Counted from the first letter of the stretch, positions 9,142 through 20,480 are shown. The stretch is DNA of 64,000 bases from an uncultured Roseburia sp. (GCA_947383215.1 CANDCP010000001.1:62001-126000); one strand, 5' to 3'. Notes: a model not told the origin generated them from the letters alone. A program made the numbers and translations.

Positions 9142-10569
9142 TTACTCTCTTTCGATTGTAAGTTCCGGATACGTAGCTGCAACTTCATCATAGAATCCTG
9201 CTATTGCATCCTCTTTGGACTTCTCGTCTGTCTTAATTGCTGTAATCGCATTGCTCCAAGCATTACCGATTGCTGTATCGTATCTTGTTACTACAGAGTA
9301 GTCAAGTCCTTCAGCCTGCTCCAGCCAGAATGAATATAATTTCTGTCCGCCGTAAACTTCATTTCCGTCGTCTTTGTGTTTCTCTAATGCGGATAACAGA
9401 GAAACTGTATCACCTTCGGATTTCTTAATCCACCAGTCAGCTGTCTCTTCGTTCAATGTACAGAACTTCACGAAATCCCATGCTGTGTCTTTTCTCTCAG
9501 AGTTCGCGGAAACACCGATATATGTACCGCCGCTGAATCCGTATGTAGGTCCAGCACAAACACCCCATTTACCGGATGTCTCGCCTACGTTGTCACGCAT
9601 TGTAAGAACGCCCCATGCAGGAAGTCCATATGCGAAAATCTCTGTTGTAGCTCCGCCTTCTGTTGCGCTTGCAAACTCTGTCGCATCCCATACGTTAACG
9701 TCTGAATCTGCTGTCAATACAGGAACAGGGCCGCTCATAGCCTGATACCAAGGTGTTGACCACTGTGCAGCGTATGCTGTCAGATCCTGCTTATACAGCT
9801 CAACGCAAAGATCCATGTAAGCATGTCTCTGCTCGGAAACAGTTAACTTGTTATCAACAACCCAAGCTGTGTTGCCGGAGAAGAAGTTAAGCTCTCCGTC
9901 GGAAGCAAAGATTCTGTAACCTTTATCTTTTAATTTCTTAGCTGTATCCAGGATTGTAGGATAATCTGCAAATAATTTGCCGATCTCTTCCGGATCTTCC
10001 GTTCCGAATACATCCTGTGCGATATCTCTACGATAGTAGAAGCCTGCCGGCGTAATCTGATAGGAGATTGCTCTCTGAATGCCGTCTGCATCCTGACCTA
10101 CTTCCCAAACGTAATCTACGATCTGGTCTGCGTAATCCTGTGCATTGTAAGGCGCCTGATTCAAATCCTCAAAATATCCTGCATCAAAGAAGTCTTCCAA
10201 CATCTGCGGCTCACCAACGATGATATCCGGCTCTTTCTCTCCGGCATTCAAAGCTGTCTGTACCTTTGTAGGATAGTTCGCAGGCTCGATAACTACTGTC
10301 TCGACATCGACATCATGACTCTCCATATATTTCTCTGCAAATGTCTCAAGATCCTTAGCAAGTGTCCAGATAACCAGCTTACCGTCACCTGTTACGTCAG
10401 CGCTGTCATCCGGAGTGTTTGCATCGTCTCCCGCCTCTGTACTCGGTGTCTTGGTATCGTTGTTGTCCTTGTTTGCATCGTCAGTATTCTTATTATTATT
10501 GCCACATGCTACGCATGACAAAAGCATTGTAGATACTAACAACGCAGAAACCACTTTTTTCAGTTTCAT
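9142..10569 (-). CDS. sugar ABC transporter solute-binding lipoprotein
   Basis: A 475-residue family 1 solute-binding protein. The signal peptide ends in a lipobox (CVACGN), followed by an Asn/Asp/Thr-rich linker and the mature domain (KLVIWTLAKDLETFAEKY). The ATG at 10569 is chosen because AGGAGG lies 8 nt upstream; an in-frame ATG 24 nt earlier overlaps the ribosome binding site. It is first in the operon with two permeases. The adjacent phosphorylase genes suggest beta-linked gluco-oligosaccharides as ligand. That is inference; no ligand residues were assigned. Confidence 0.92.
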   Translation of the reverse strand: MKLKKVVSALLVSTMLLSCVACGNNNKNTDDANKDNNDTKTPSTEAGDDANTPDDSADVTGDGKLVIWTLAKDLETFAEKYMESHDVDVETVVIEPANYPTKVQTALNAGEKEPDIIVGEPQMLEDFFDAGYFEDLNQAPYNAQDYADQIVDYVWEVGQDADGIQRAISYQITPAGFYYRRDIAQDVFGTEDPEEIGKLFADYPTILDTAKKLKDKGYRIFASDGELNFFSGNTAWVVDNKLTVSEQRHAYMDLCVELYKQDLTAYAAQWSTPWYQAMSGPVPVLTADSDVNVWDATEFASATEGGATTEIFAYGLPAWGVLTMRDNVGETSGKWGVCAGPTYGFSGGTYIGVSANSERKDTAWDFVKFCTLNEETADWWIKKSEGDTVSLLSALEKHKDDGNEVYGGQKLYSFWLEQAEGLDYSVVTRYDTAIGNAWSNAITAIKTDEKSKEDAIAGFYDEVAATYPELTIERE

Positions 10570-10616
10570 AAAAATATCCTCCTTTTTTTTCAACTCATTG
10601 TTTGTTGATAATTGGC

Positions 10617-10645
10617 ATTATAACTTCTTTATATTTACCTGATAA
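10617..10645 (-). promoter_or_regulatory. promoter of the sugar transport operon
   Basis: On the minus strand TTATCA (10645-10640) and TATAAT (10622-10617) are separated by 17 nt. The -10 box is consensus and the -35 box is poor, as expected for an activated promoter. The shared regulatory element begins 42 bp upstream of the -10 box. Confidence 0.55.
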
Positions 10646-10663
10646 TGCTTCAAATTTTAAAAA

Positions 10664-10686
10664 GGTGTTATTTTTTTAGTTATAAG
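10664..10686 (-). promoter_or_regulatory. 23-bp element shared with the chemoreceptor promoter
   Basis: In plus-strand orientation it reads GGTGTTATTTTT then TTAGTTATAAG. It matches 21 of 23 positions of the element at 20395-20417. In both promoters its near edge is 42 bp from the -10 box, so it is centred near -65. This is a candidate binding site for the YesN-type regulator. Confidence 0.6.
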
Positions 10687-10729
10687 CAATTATACACAAA
10701 TTTTTAACCTATTTTGTTCAAAAAACTGA

Positions 10730-12061
10730 CTACTTATAACAAAAAGTTGCTATGGAATGCGCCTTCACAACCGTCTCCGTCCCGTTTCCGTCCTCCCGCA
10801 GCGCTATCGGCACATCCTCTTCGGTCTTATTCAGAACGACAATCGCACGCATGCCATCCGGGTTAAGAAAGCCTGTAACTTCAATCTTATCGGTATACCG
10901 CGTAGTCCCGATCCTTTTTGCGCCCGGCCTGATATAACGGCTAAACTGCCCTATATAGTAATATGTCAGGCGTTTTTCATAGACGTCGCTTTCCGTATCA
11001 TACATAATCGGGGCAGCACAGAAATTCCCCACATGATTCGGACCGCCTTTCTCATTCAAAATTAAATTCCAATCCATAGACGCGTGAATTCCCGCATTCA
11101 GATTTCCCAGAATGTCGTGTCCGTACATCTCTGCCTTTTGCACTTCACCGGAATCCGCAAAGCGCGAATACTCTACGCAGCCTTCGGTAAAAATAATCTG
11201 TTTGTCGGGATACTGCTTTCGAATCAAATCGATCGCCTCAAAGTGATCCCCCGTATACCAGTGAAGCGCCGCCCCAGCGACATATTTCATAGCCTTCTCG
11301 CTCGCGGTCACCTCTTTAAATCGCTGGTAGGCCTCTTCTTTGTTGTGATCCCACACAAAGATCTTGGTATCAAGCCCCGCCTCCTCTAACGCCGGTCCGA
11401 GGTAATCCTCCACAAAAATCCGTTCCTCCTCGGAAGTATACACGCAGGAATCCCAGGTCTGCACCGCCATCGGTTCGTTTTGCACCGTCAGATAGGAAAT
11501 TTCAATTCCCGCTTCCCTGTATGCACGGATAAATTTCACAAAATATGCCGCCCAGTTCCCGTAATATTCCTTCTTGAGGCTTCCGCCGTTGTTCATCTCA
11601 CCGTTCGTCTTCATAAACGCAGGCGGCGACCACGGAGACATTAAAAAGCGTATCGGCGTCTTTGCCTCCGCCTGCGCTGCGCGCACCATCGGTATAATCT
11701 CCTCAAAATCATGCGAGATGTCAAAGGTTTTTAATTCTGCGTCTTCATCCTCCACATAGGCGTAGTTGCCAAGCCCAAAATCACAGCTGTTCATATGTAT
11801 TCTTCCGAAATTATATTTCAGCCCGTCCTCGGAAAAATAATCTCTGATCACCTGCTTCCTGTTCGCCTCGCCCATCGTCATATAATTGTGGGCGGAAGCT
11901 TCGGTGAACGCCCCGCCGAAGCCCGCAAACTGCTGATAGCAAACGTCTGAATACACGTTCACCACATGCATACAGTCATTTACGACATCCGCCTTTATTT
12001 CCTCGGATTTCCAATATTCCTTCTCTTTTTCATTCGTCGTAACCCTTGTTATAAATTCCAT
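10730..12061 (-). CDS. glycoside hydrolase family 30, intracellular
   Basis: A 443-residue GH30 enzyme (glucosylceramidase / beta-1,6-glucanase fold). Family signatures are QQFAGFGGAFTEAS at the N-terminus, the acid/base Glu in TVQNEPMAVQTW and the nucleophile Glu in IIFTEGCVEY. There is no signal peptide, so it acts on imported oligosaccharides. It starts 8 nt after a GH94 gene with AGGAGG before the ATG and is the last gene of the chemoreceptor-phosphorylase operon. GH30 specificities include beta-1,6-glucoside, beta-glucoside and beta-xyloside cleavage; the sequence alone does not decide which applies. Confidence 0.9.
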   Translation of the reverse strand: MEFITRVTTNEKEKEYWKSEEIKADVVNDCMHVVNVYSDVCYQQFAGFGGAFTEASAHNYMTMGEANRKQVIRDYFSEDGLKYNFGRIHMNSCDFGLGNYAYVEDEDAELKTFDISHDFEEIIPMVRAAQAEAKTPIRFLMSPWSPPAFMKTNGEMNNGGSLKKEYYGNWAAYFVKFIRAYREAGIEISYLTVQNEPMAVQTWDSCVYTSEEERIFVEDYLGPALEEAGLDTKIFVWDHNKEEAYQRFKEVTASEKAMKYVAGAALHWYTGDHFEAIDLIRKQYPDKQIIFTEGCVEYSRFADSGEVQKAEMYGHDILGNLNAGIHASMDWNLILNEKGGPNHVGNFCAAPIMYDTESDVYEKRLTYYYIGQFSRYIRPGAKRIGTTRYTDKIEVTGFLNPDGMRAIVVLNKTEEDVPIALREDGNGTETVVKAHSIATFCYK

Positions 12062-12069
12062 CTATCCTC

Positions 12070-15000
12070 CTATTTCAACGAAATCTCAATCTTACTGATT
12101 TTGCCGTCGCGAATATCCTCCGCAATCTGCCCTGCGACCGCCTCGCTGGCCGTATCCGCCGCGCTTCCGTTCTTATAAACGAAATGCATGCCGTCTACCT
12201 TATAGCATCCCGGTATATAATCCTTCTTCTCCGCCAGAAGATATTCCACCTCAATTTCACCGAGCAGCGTAGTCGTTATCACGTCTTTTTCAATCAGATA
12301 CTCCGGTATCGCCGGCTGCGGCGCAAAAACAAGCTCGCCGTCTTTTTCCGTAAACAGATGGCGGCCAAACATCATCAGCTTCCAGATGCTGATAAATTCA
12401 ATTGTCGAGCCGCTCAGACGCGCGACAAATCCCTTGCCGTGGTAGCGCTCGTTCGGATTCTTGCTGCTCGCAATAAACGAAGAGTTCTCATAGATACTTC
12501 TTCCGTAAACCTTCGGATCCAGGAACGGAATCGCCGCCTTATGGAAATCCTCAAAAAATTCTTCATACAGTCCGCTGCGAATCAGCTCCAGCAGATATTT
12601 ATATTCCATATGAAGCCAGATCGACTCGTTCTCAAGCCATCCCGGCGTAAAGGCGCGGGCGCGGCCAAGCTCATAGGAAGCCTCGGCAAGAGACGCGTTT
12701 ACCTTGTACATTGACAGCTTATTGTCGTAGAGGTCACTGTTTTTTACATTCTTATATAACTGTTGTTTCTGCTCCTTCGAATGGTTCAGCTTCAGATAAC
12801 GCACCGGCCCTTCGAGGAAATACGGGATCATCGTCACCTCAAACCGAAGCGGCTTAATTCCCTCCGCCGTCTCCTCGTACTCCGGAACCTCATATGCAAA
12901 GTAAGTCGGACAGATACCTCCGCCAAGCCGGCATGCCTTGTCAATACCGCGGTGTACCGTTTCCTGGAAACTCTCTAACATCTCGACGAGCTCGTCTGTG
13001 GAGCGGCTCACCTTTCTGCCGGAAACGCCCTCAAATGTCTTGTCCCTATAAATCTCTTTCGCGTCGTTGATACGGTTCCAGAACGAAAGAACTTCCCCGT
13101 CCCCCTTTAACGCTTCTTTTTCGAGACGGTTGGCAAGATTCAGCTCGTCCATCAAATCCGCAAGCTCCTCCAGCACGTTTACCTCGCCCGGATATTTTTT
13201 CATTGCGTCTATGGTGTAATCCAACATACGGCTGAGTTCATATGTTTCTGACATGGAGGAGCCAAACATACCCGGCAGTCCGTTCAGGGCGTCGTACCAT
13301 CCCGGCTTGCCGCCTTCCATCTCAACTCCCATTCCATATGCGTCCAGGGTCGCAAATTTGACGGTGCACATCAAAAGCAGCTTCTCCAAAAGGCTTGACT
13401 TTAAAACCTCTCCTTTTCCAAAATCGGTGCGCACAAGTTTTTCCTGCGTATCTCTCTCGCTCGATTTGTCAAGCGCGTAATACTGACGCAGGCCGTTCGG
13501 AGTCTTTGCATACCGTTTCTGGCGATGATTCACCTTCACCTGACTTAAGAAATATGTGTAATCCTCCTCATACAGCATTTCCTTTTCTTTTTCCGGATTC
13601 ACCTCCAGATAATCTTCGATCAAATCCAAATTGTAAGTCCAATGGTCGCACCAATAACCTTCGCCAAAATTGCCGTTCACAAGGCCGTCCGCAAAATCAA
13701 TGATCTGGAAAAACAGAGATTCGTTCCAGTCCTCCAGCGCCTCGTCCAGCATACGATACAACGATCCCGGCGTAAACGGCTTTGTTACAAACGCAATCAG
13801 CTTATCCGCTTTTTCTTTTTCTACTCCTGCGAAAACCGCATCCGCTTTCTCTTTCTCCAGCTGATAAGTAAGCTTTTCCACGCCAAGCGGGTTATAACCG
13901 TCAAGCTGAAGCAGACTGTAAAACTCTTTGATATTCTCTCTCCCCACAAACGGAGCAAAAAACGTATCGCAGCGTCTGTTCTGATTTACATCGCGGAAAT
14001 TGCCGTTTCCCTGCGAATAAAACTCCGGCAGCATGGAAAAGAAATTATAATCGCGCTCCAAATCGCCGTGTTTTCTGGAATATACATAAAAAATCTTATT
14101 ATTTCCAAGCTGCATCGGATAACCGCCGCGCAGCACATTATCCATATACGTATATTTGCAGTAGATATCAAACTCTTTTGAAGCCGTCTTTGTCTCAATC
14201 CCCCTGCACAGATCGTCAACTAGATCCACCGCTTCTTTTTTCTTAGCGGAAAAGTAAGCTTCATTCATCTCTTCTTCACAGAAATCTTTCAATATCTGCT
14301 TATTCTCTACCTGCCCGATCAACTCGTAAATCGTGACAGACTCGCCGGCAGAAAGCGTCTTCTTTGTACCGAAAAAGCTGCACGGGAGCTGATTCATAGT
14401 GATCTGCTTTTTCGCCATAACGCCGTCAAGGCCTTCTTCTTTAAAGCATACCGCCGTCTGCAGAGAACTGTCATAGGAGAACACAACCTCCGGATCCACA
14501 ACCGGCGCGAGAAACTCTCCGTCGCCGAGCGTCGCGATCGCAAAATTGCCGCCCTCTACCCTGCTGACGTCCGCGCTGTCATTCATGCTGACCCTGACGC
14601 GGTAATACGGAATCCGATCCTCCACATCCTCTACCTGCATCCATGCCTTTGTCGTCTGAAGCGTCTTTTTCATTGCTTCCAGCTCGACTCCATACGGAAT
14701 CAATGCCGGCATACCATCCAGCACTTCTAACTCGATCTGCTCCTGCGATGTGTTCGTCACCGTCACCTTGCGCACAAGCGCGCCGAGCTTTTCTCCCGGC
14801 AATGTAAAGTAATCCACTGCAGTTTTGAGGCCCTCGTTCGCGTTGTCCTCCTCCAGCGCAAGGCCGTTCATTGCAATTTCCATTTTATGGCTGACGGATT
14901 CATCCGAAAAACTCTCTATATATTTCCCGTTTTTTCTGAGAAATGTGCGAAAACCGGTGCGCTTCACATTCTGATATGCCGTGTGCGCAGGGTAAAATTC

Positions 15001-15171
15001 CATAATTGCATGATCCTTATTGTCCACGCCAAAGCTTACGACGCACTGGCCGCGGTTTACATAATAACACCAGATCGGAATCCCCCGAACACCTGAAATT
15101 CCAGGCAAAAAGCTTGCAAATGTCGATTCTTTTCCGTAATTGTTCATCTCAAAATTGTCTGTCTTATTCAT
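12070..15171 (-). CDS. GH94 phosphorylase, large 1,2-beta-oligoglucan phosphorylase-like class
   Basis: A 1033-residue cytoplasmic enzyme of the GH94 type. It has an N-terminal beta-sandwich domain ([25 protein letters not shown]) and an alpha/alpha-barrel with [12 protein letters not shown], whose Asp is a likely catalytic acid by analogy. Size and opening motif fit the roughly 1100-residue class that includes 1,2-beta-oligoglucan (sophoro-oligosaccharide) phosphorylases better than the roughly 800-residue cellobiose phosphorylases. Such enzymes release glucose-1-phosphate from oligoglucans using phosphate. GGAG lies 8 nt before the ATG. It is 17 nt downstream of a second GH94 gene and 8 nt upstream of GH30. 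The linkage specificity is inferred. Confidence 0.8.
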   Translation of the reverse strand: MNKTDNFEMNNYGKESTFASFLPGISGVRGIPIWCYYVNRGQCVVSFGVDNKDHAIMEFYPAHTAYQNVKRTGFRTFLRKNGKYIESFSDESVSHKMEIAMNGLALEEDNANEGLKTAVDYFTLPGEKLGALVRKVTVTNTSQEQIELEVLDGMPALIPYGVELEAMKKTLQTTKAWMQVEDVEDRIPYYRVRVSMNDSADVSRVEGGNFAIATLGDGEFLAPVVDPEVVFSYDSSLQTAVCFKEEGLDGVMAKKQITMNQLPCSFFGTKKTLSAGESVTIYELIGQVENKQILKDFCEEEMNEAYFSAKKKEAVDLVDDLCRGIETKTASKEFDIYCKYTYMDNVLRGGYPMQLGNNKIFYVYSRKHGDLERDYNFFSMLPEFYSQGNGNFRDVNQNRRCDTFFAPFVGRENIKEFYSLLQLDGYNPLGVEKLTYQLEKEKADAVFAGVEKEKADKLIAFVTKPFTPGSLYRMLDEALEDWNESLFFQIIDFADGLVNGNFGEGYWCDHWTYNLDLIEDYLEVNPEKEKEMLYEEDYTYFLSQVKVNHRQKRYAKTPNGLRQYYALDKSSERDTQEKLVRTDFGKGEVLKSSLLEKLLLMCTVKFATLDAYGMGVEMEGGKPGWYDALNGLPGMFGSSMSETYELSRMLDYTIDAMKKYPGEVNVLEELADLMDELNLANRLEKEALKGDGEVLSFWNRINDAKEIYRDKTFEGVSGRKVSRSTDELVEMLESFQETVHRGIDKACRLGGGICPTYFAYEVPEYEETAEGIKPLRFEVTMIPYFLEGPVRYLKLNHSKEQKQQLYKNVKNSDLYDNKLSMYKVNASLAEASYELGRARAFTPGWLENESIWLHMEYKYLLELIRSGLYEEFFEDFHKAAIPFLDPKVYGRSIYENSSFIASSKNPNERYHGKGFVARLSGSTIEFISIWKLMMFGRHLFTEKDGELVFAPQPAIPEYLIEKDVITTTLLGEIEVEYLLAEKKDYIPGCYKVDGMHFVYKNGSAADTASEAVAGQIAEDIRDGKISKIEISLK

Positions 15172-15188
15172 TCTATGCGCTCCTTTTA

Positions 15189-17894
15189 CTAATTTAATAT
15201 CACAGACAGCGTATGTGTCTCGCCGTCTTTTAATGCGTCGACTCTCTGCTTGTCTACAATCGCCTTCCCGCCGCTCACATCGGTAATCGCCTCGCCGTCC
15301 AGCGTCGCTTCGATAATCTGATACGTTCCGGCTTCTTTTTTCTGCGGATTCTCAATGATTACGTGCAGATGTTTTCCTGCAAAGTACAGCGTCAATTCCG
15401 CCTTTGCGTCCTCGTCAAACTGCTCCGCCATCAACTGCGGTCTTATGCACAAATCTCCGGCCTCGCCGCGTACGCCGAATACCTCTGTGATTACCGTCAG
15501 CATATACCAGCTCGCCGCCCCTGTCAGATAGTGGTACAGCCCTCTTCCCGACGCGTTGAAGTACTCCGGTATGCCGGGATAAATTCTGCTGACCTCAAAA
15601 TTCATAGCCGCTTTATATAAGGAAGAAAGCGCCTTGTGCCCTTCCGCCGCAAATCCGCGCTTGTAGAGCGCGTTCGCATACATAACGGCCATATGCGAAA
15701 ATACCGCGCCGTTTTCCTTCTCTCCGTAAGCAAAGCCGAACATTCTTCCAAGATCGGTCTTTACCTCATGGAAATCTGTATTCAGGCGGTAGCCTCCGAT
15801 CTCTCCCGAATAAAGGTACTTGTCCGCGCTTTTTGTGATCGCCCTGATCTGATCTTCTGTCGCCGTACCCGCCATGATTGAAAAGACCTCGCCCGTCAGC
15901 ATCATCCGCACCTGTTCTTCGATCTCTCCCTCGACCTGTCTTCCGCTGTTGTCATAATAGCCGTTAAACCATCCGTTGCCCTCGCTGTCTGTTACCCACT
16001 CTGTCTTTCGAATGTGTTCCATCATCCATTCCGACTTATTTCTCAGGCTTTTCGCCACATCCGCAACAGAGACCTTTACCTTCCTGCCAGTAATATTATG
16101 ACGGCAGGATTTTGCAAATTTATCAAGAAGTTCTTTCTTCGCCTCAATATCCTCATAGAGAGCCGTATCATCGGTCAGCAGGATCTGCATCTCCTCCGCA
16201 ATTTCAATCTCCCCCTTGCCGGACATTTTGGCATATTTTTCCATATAATCCGCAATATCTCTCAAATTGCCCGCATACGCGTTTGTAAATGCGACGCTCT
16301 CGCCCCGTTTATCCGCCATATCAAGCGCATCGTTCCAGTCGGCGCCTCTCAAGCGGATATGATTGTGCTCTCCAACCTCGTAAAAAGCGCACAAGTTCTG
16401 TAAAAGCAAGTGCTCGCATACCGTTCCGTAATACACCGCATCATCTGCCGTTTTTTGCACGTTTCCGTACGCGTCGTCCCACTCTTCGTCCGTCGCGCAT
16501 CCTCTCTCCACCTGCTTATCTTTAAAATATGCAATTTTCTCATCCAAAAGAGCCAGATCGCCCGTCTGATCCATATAAAGCCTGGTCGTCATAAACGGCC
16601 ATACGCCGTGATCCATCCATACTCTCGTAATATTATTGCGGTCCGCGATAAACTGTCCCTGCTTCTCGCCGATAATTGTCGCGTTTGTCCCGTCCATACG
16701 AACTCCGCCAAAATTATCCAAAAGCATCTGGCGTACGCCGTCAGGATTCATAATTAACAGCGCAAGGCAGTCCTGCCACAAATCTCTCCATCCTCTTCCG
16801 CCTTTTCCGTAATCATGGTGCGGCAGGAACGAACACCCGTAAATTCTTCTTAAAATCGGCTGAAAGCTCACCCAGTGCATATAATTATCAAAACTTGCGT
16901 CGCCCGTCTTATAATTTACATTGACCTTTTCCTGCCAGTAATCGCGTGTCTCCTGCAAAGCCGCGTCCACCTTGTCTACCGTACGATAGCAGTTTACAAT
17001 CTCTCCAATCGTCTCCGGCTCCGTCGTCGCTCCCAAAAAAATGGTATAGGTGACGCTCTCCTGCGGAGCTAAATTCACCCGCTCAAAGTGAAGCCCCCCT
17101 ACCGCTTCTCTTCCTTCTATATCCGCTCCGGCTAAAACGCCCTCCTTGTTCGCCACAACCGCAAGCGGACGCGTATAACTTCCGCCCTCGCCGATAAAAT
17201 CTTCCGCAACCGGATAGAAATCAGCCGGAGCCTGGCCGTCCTCTCTGACGCCGCACACAAAATACGTAATCTCGTTTTTCTGATGTCCCCTCTCGTCAAA
17301 CGAAAGCGTCGGTTTCACCTCAACGCCGTACTCCGACGTGTGAACACGATGAAGCAGAGACGTCACATGTCTGTGATCCCTGATATTGTCGGCGCTCCTT
17401 CCATAGAGCGGAATCGCCGCCGTCGGCGTAATGCCCGTCTGCATCTTACCGGTATTTGTGATCGTCACTTTCATGATTTCTACATTATGAGCCAGAGGAA
17501 CAAATGAAGTAACCGCCGCTTTTAACTGATATTTCCTGGACGCCCTCGTCACCGTCTGCCACATCAAACCAGCCACAATCTCGCTCTCATCCTGATTATC
17601 CGTAAATTTTTTGCTCTCTTCCTCCGCAGACACGCCGGTCGCCGACCAACTTCCAAGGTTATCAACCTTGCACCAAAAATTTCGCGTCGAACGGTTGTTG
17701 TGAAGATTCTCGGCACTTACCGGCTCCAGTAAAAAGGTGTTCTGATCCATCTTGGAATCTCCGCCAAGGTTTGGCGCCACAGCGCTTTTTATCCCCCGCT
17801 CTCCCGCTACCGGAAAATACAGATAGCTGTAATTTTCCGGATTTCCAAGCGCAAACGTTCCCTTCTCGTCTATAAATCTATAAGCTCCCATCAT
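15189..17894 (-). CDS. GH94 beta-glucoside phosphorylase (~900-residue class)
   Basis: A 901-residue GH94 protein with a glycosyltransferase-36-like N-terminal domain and an alpha/alpha-barrel containing the signature [10 protein letters not shown], which carries the catalytic Asp. The C-terminal part has [14 protein letters not shown], typical of phosphate-binding loops in this family. The size fits the class that includes laminaribiose phosphorylase. Cellobiose or another disaccharide cannot be excluded. Two adjacent ATG codons (17894 and 17891) follow AGGAGG, and the second has better spacing. There is no signal peptide. It follows the chemoreceptor gene by 43 nt with no visible terminator. 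Confidence 0.82.
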   Translation of the reverse strand: MMGAYRFIDEKGTFALGNPENYSYLYFPVAGERGIKSAVAPNLGGDSKMDQNTFLLEPVSAENLHNNRSTRNFWCKVDNLGSWSATGVSAEEESKKFTDNQDESEIVAGLMWQTVTRASRKYQLKAAVTSFVPLAHNVEIMKVTITNTGKMQTGITPTAAIPLYGRSADNIRDHRHVTSLLHRVHTSEYGVEVKPTLSFDERGHQKNEITYFVCGVREDGQAPADFYPVAEDFIGEGGSYTRPLAVVANKEGVLAGADIEGREAVGGLHFERVNLAPQESVTYTIFLGATTEPETIGEIVNCYRTVDKVDAALQETRDYWQEKVNVNYKTGDASFDNYMHWVSFQPILRRIYGCSFLPHHDYGKGGRGWRDLWQDCLALLIMNPDGVRQMLLDNFGGVRMDGTNATIIGEKQGQFIADRNNITRVWMDHGVWPFMTTRLYMDQTGDLALLDEKIAYFKDKQVERGCATDEEWDDAYGNVQKTADDAVYYGTVCEHLLLQNLCAFYEVGEHNHIRLRGADWNDALDMADKRGESVAFTNAYAGNLRDIADYMEKYAKMSGKGEIEIAEEMQILLTDDTALYEDIEAKKELLDKFAKSCRHNITGRKVKVSVADVAKSLRNKSEWMMEHIRKTEWVTDSEGNGWFNGYYDNSGRQVEGEIEEQVRMMLTGEVFSIMAGTATEDQIRAITKSADKYLYSGEIGGYRLNTDFHEVKTDLGRMFGFAYGEKENGAVFSHMAVMYANALYKRGFAAEGHKALSSLYKAAMNFEVSRIYPGIPEYFNASGRGLYHYLTGAASWYMLTVITEVFGVRGEAGDLCIRPQLMAEQFDEDAKAELTLYFAGKHLHVIIENPQKKEAGTYQIIEATLDGEAITDVSGGKAIVDKQRVDALKDGETHTLSVILN

Positions 17895-17937
17895 CTTTCC
17901 TCCTGCTTTTTAGTATTTCCTTTTCATATTGACGGTA

Positions 17938-20325
17938 TTACTGAATTTCCTTCCCGTCATCCTTTTTTCCGCTCTTTTTCGGCGGTTTTTTCTCTTTCTT
18001 TTCTTTTTTCTCCTTCTTTGGCCGGTCAACAGCCCTCTTTTTCTTTAATAAAGCGGCTCCCCCCCTTTTCTCCTTGCCGGCAAGGCCGACTCCCCTCTTT
18101 ACCTGCTTCTCTTTCTCAGAAACCTCTTCCTTTACAAGCTTAAAGCTGGATATCGCGAGTTTTAATTCCTCCATGTTCTCTTCCAGGCTCTTTGCCTCCC
18201 CCTCAAGGGTATTGGCAGACTCAACCTGCCGCTGCAGAGATTCTCCGACTACGTTTGCAGACTGTACGGTTCCCTCGGAGAGTCTGCTGATCACATGGAT
18301 CGAGTGAAGCGCGCCCTTTCTCTTCTGATTCATCTCTTCCACATCCACGCTCACCTGTTCCATGCTCCTGACAAGGCTTTCCATAAAATCATTAATGCTC
18401 TGGAATGCCGCCGCCGTATTTCCAACGCTCTCCTCCTGCATAGCCACAATTCCCTCTGCCTTTTGCACCTTCTCGATTGCGCTCATGGAATACGCCCTGA
18501 CTTCCTCAATCGTCTTTTGGATCGAGTCCGCCATAGACGCGGAGCTGTCGGCAAGCTTGCGGATCTCCTCGGCGACAACCGAGAATCCTCTTCCGTGCTC
18601 GCCGGCCCTAGCGGCTTCAATAGACGCATTCAGCGAGAGCAGATTTGTCTGGCTTGCAATCTCCTGAATATTCTCAACGGCCTTGGCAATATCATTTAAC
18701 TTGCCGCCAAGCTGCATTACGCGTCCCTGCACTTCATCGGTCGCGTCCGAAGTTTCCTTCGACTGCCTTGTCATATCTTCCACCGCACGTATGCCTTCTA
18801 TAATTACCTGCTTGGAATTGTCGACCTCCTGGATTGTGCTCATAATGCTGTTGCTAACCGTCTTAATATTGACGGACAGCTCCTCCATATGATCGTTACA
18901 GTTGGCAATCTCCTCATTTTCCTGCTGGATCGTGCTCAAAATCTCTTCCACCTGCGCGCTCATATCGGTAACCATGTTTCCGACATTCCTGCTGGAATCG
19001 CTTACTTTCTCTCCCGAAACGGAAACGACGCCGATCATCCTCTTCACCGTGAGCACCAGCTCCCTCATTCGGTTTACCGTGTTGCTGATTGCCCCGTGCA
19101 GCTTTCCGAATTCATTGCCGGCCTTCTTGATGTTTCCAGTTTCTTCCAGCAATTCCCCGTGCGATACCTTATCCAGCTTTAAAACGCTGCCATGAATATT
19201 TTTTGTGATATTCATAATAATAATACAACTAATCATGGCCGCAACAATACATGCCGCAACTACGAGCCATATGGTAATCTGGCGAATATCCTTTGTGCTC
19301 GCCGTAATAACCGCCCTCGGCACCATAACCGCCACATAAGCGCCCGTCGTCTCGCTCTTGCACATCATAAAGAAATATTGCGTCCCCTCATATTTCACAT
19401 ATTCCGCGACGCTGTCCTCGCCGGATTCCTTCCCCTTTGTAAAAAAGTCCGTCTCCGCGATCGAAACCTCGCCGCCGCTTTTCAGCTCTTCCCCCTCCGC
19501 GGTAATAAAAGACACCTGGGAATTTTCGCCGGCGTCAAACTGCTCTAACACCCCGGCAATCGCATCGCGGCTTACGTCGACAATCACAAGGCCCTTGTTC
19601 GCTCCGGTCGCAAAATTCTTGCTGCAAAAAAGTATGTATTCGCTCTCATCCATTTCCATATATTGATTCACGAACGGGTGCGACGTTCCCCAGTGGATAC
19701 GGTTATCCTCCAAAAGCACGGCATCCTCGGACCCCGGAATCTCTGAGATAAAGCTTTTGATCTCATTCGACGACAAGGTCTTTGAAGTCAGAACGATTCC
19801 GTCCCCGACCGGCAGAATATGCAAAGCTTCTATCTTGTCGCTCGAGGTCTCCTTTACGCTCAGGTTCGTACGAAGCGTGTTCTTCGCCAGCGCCTCTTTT
19901 GCGCTGTCATTGCTGTATCCGCCAAGCGCGTAGGCCTTAACCGTTCCGTCATTTGCAAGCTCCGCCGTCGCCGTCTCAATCATTTTCATGCTTTCTTCCA
20001 GCGTTGCAACCGTCATTTCGAGTGCTGTCTTGGATGAACTTTCATAATTCCCCGTCAGACCTTCTGAAGCTTTTGTGTAAGACACAACGCCCACAGCAAT
20101 GATGAACGCGATTGGAATGATAAACCCTACGATCAGCTGCGTGCGAATCGATACGCCCAGCTGACGCTTATCATTTCTCTGTCCTCTTTTCCCCTTTGTA
20201 TTTTTCCTGGCCTTTCTTACCTTTCCCCGGTTGCCTTTCTCCCCATTTTTCCCGACATTTTCGCCTTTTTTCAGTATTTGGGGCTTATTGGCGGGCTTTA
20301 ACATATCTTTCATCTTTCGCTTCAT
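17938..20325 (-). CDS. methyl-accepting chemotaxis protein with basic termini
   Basis: A 795-residue chemoreceptor. The ATG at 20325 is chosen because AGGAGG precedes it. Order: about 65 very basic cytoplasmic residues, TM1 ([17 protein letters not shown]), an extracellular Cache-like sensor of about 270 residues, TM2, HAMP and a signalling domain with the hairpin tip [28 protein letters not shown] sequence. The last 50 residues are a Lys-rich tail. Both charged ends are unusual for the family. It is first in a probable operon with two GH94 genes and GH30, so the ligand is probably a beta-glucan sugar, directly or through a binding protein. Confidence 0.93.
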   Translation of the reverse strand: MKRKMKDMLKPANKPQILKKGENVGKNGEKGNRGKVRKARKNTKGKRGQRNDKRQLGVSIRTQLIVGFIIPIAFIIAVGVVSYTKASEGLTGNYESSSKTALEMTVATLEESMKMIETATAELANDGTVKAYALGGYSNDSAKEALAKNTLRTNLSVKETSSDKIEALHILPVGDGIVLTSKTLSSNEIKSFISEIPGSEDAVLLEDNRIHWGTSHPFVNQYMEMDESEYILFCSKNFATGANKGLVIVDVSRDAIAGVLEQFDAGENSQVSFITAEGEELKSGGEVSIAETDFFTKGKESGEDSVAEYVKYEGTQYFFMMCKSETTGAYVAVMVPRAVITASTKDIRQITIWLVVAACIVAAMISCIIIMNITKNIHGSVLKLDKVSHGELLEETGNIKKAGNEFGKLHGAISNTVNRMRELVLTVKRMIGVVSVSGEKVSDSSRNVGNMVTDMSAQVEEILSTIQQENEEIANCNDHMEELSVNIKTVSNSIMSTIQEVDNSKQVIIEGIRAVEDMTRQSKETSDATDEVQGRVMQLGGKLNDIAKAVENIQEIASQTNLLSLNASIEAARAGEHGRGFSVVAEEIRKLADSSASMADSIQKTIEEVRAYSMSAIEKVQKAEGIVAMQEESVGNTAAAFQSINDFMESLVRSMEQVSVDVEEMNQKRKGALHSIHVISRLSEGTVQSANVVGESLQRQVESANTLEGEAKSLEENMEELKLAISSFKLVKEEVSEKEKQVKRGVGLAGKEKRGGAALLKKKRAVDRPKKEKKEKKEKKPPKKSGKKDDGKEIQ

Positions 20326-20347
20326 TACGCACCCCTCCTTATCTAAT

Positions 20348-20376
20348 ATTCTAATAAAATGCACCTTTCGAATTAA
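20348..20376 (-). promoter_or_regulatory. promoter of the chemoreceptor-phosphorylase operon
   Basis: On the minus strand TTAATT (20376-20371) and TAGAAT (20353-20348) are 17 nt apart. The weak -35 box suits activator control. The predicted transcript starts just upstream of the ribosome binding site. Confidence 0.5.
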
Positions 20377-20422
20377 GGTGTTATTTATCACTTTGGTGTC
20401 ATTTTTTTAGTTTTAAGGTGTC
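20377..20422 (-). promoter_or_regulatory. triple GGTGT repeat, including the 23-bp element shared with the transport promoter
   Basis: In plus-strand orientation GGTGTTATTTAT (20377), GGTGTCATTTTTTT (20395) and GGTGTCGTTTTTAT (20417) occur as direct repeats 18 and 22 bp apart. The middle copy, extended to 20417, is the 23-bp match to 10664-10686. The series begins directly upstream of the -35 box, as expected for an AraC-type activator bound to tandem sites. Confidence 0.6.
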
Positions 20423-20480
20423 GTTTTTATAGAGTAGAACCGGCCGCCTTATCCATTCCGAAAACATCGGAAAAACAGGC

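Noticed and set aside
12184..14181. Long plus-strand open frames inside the GH94 genes
   Set aside because: They are complementary shadows of highly biased coding sequence with no domain similarity or ribosome binding sites.
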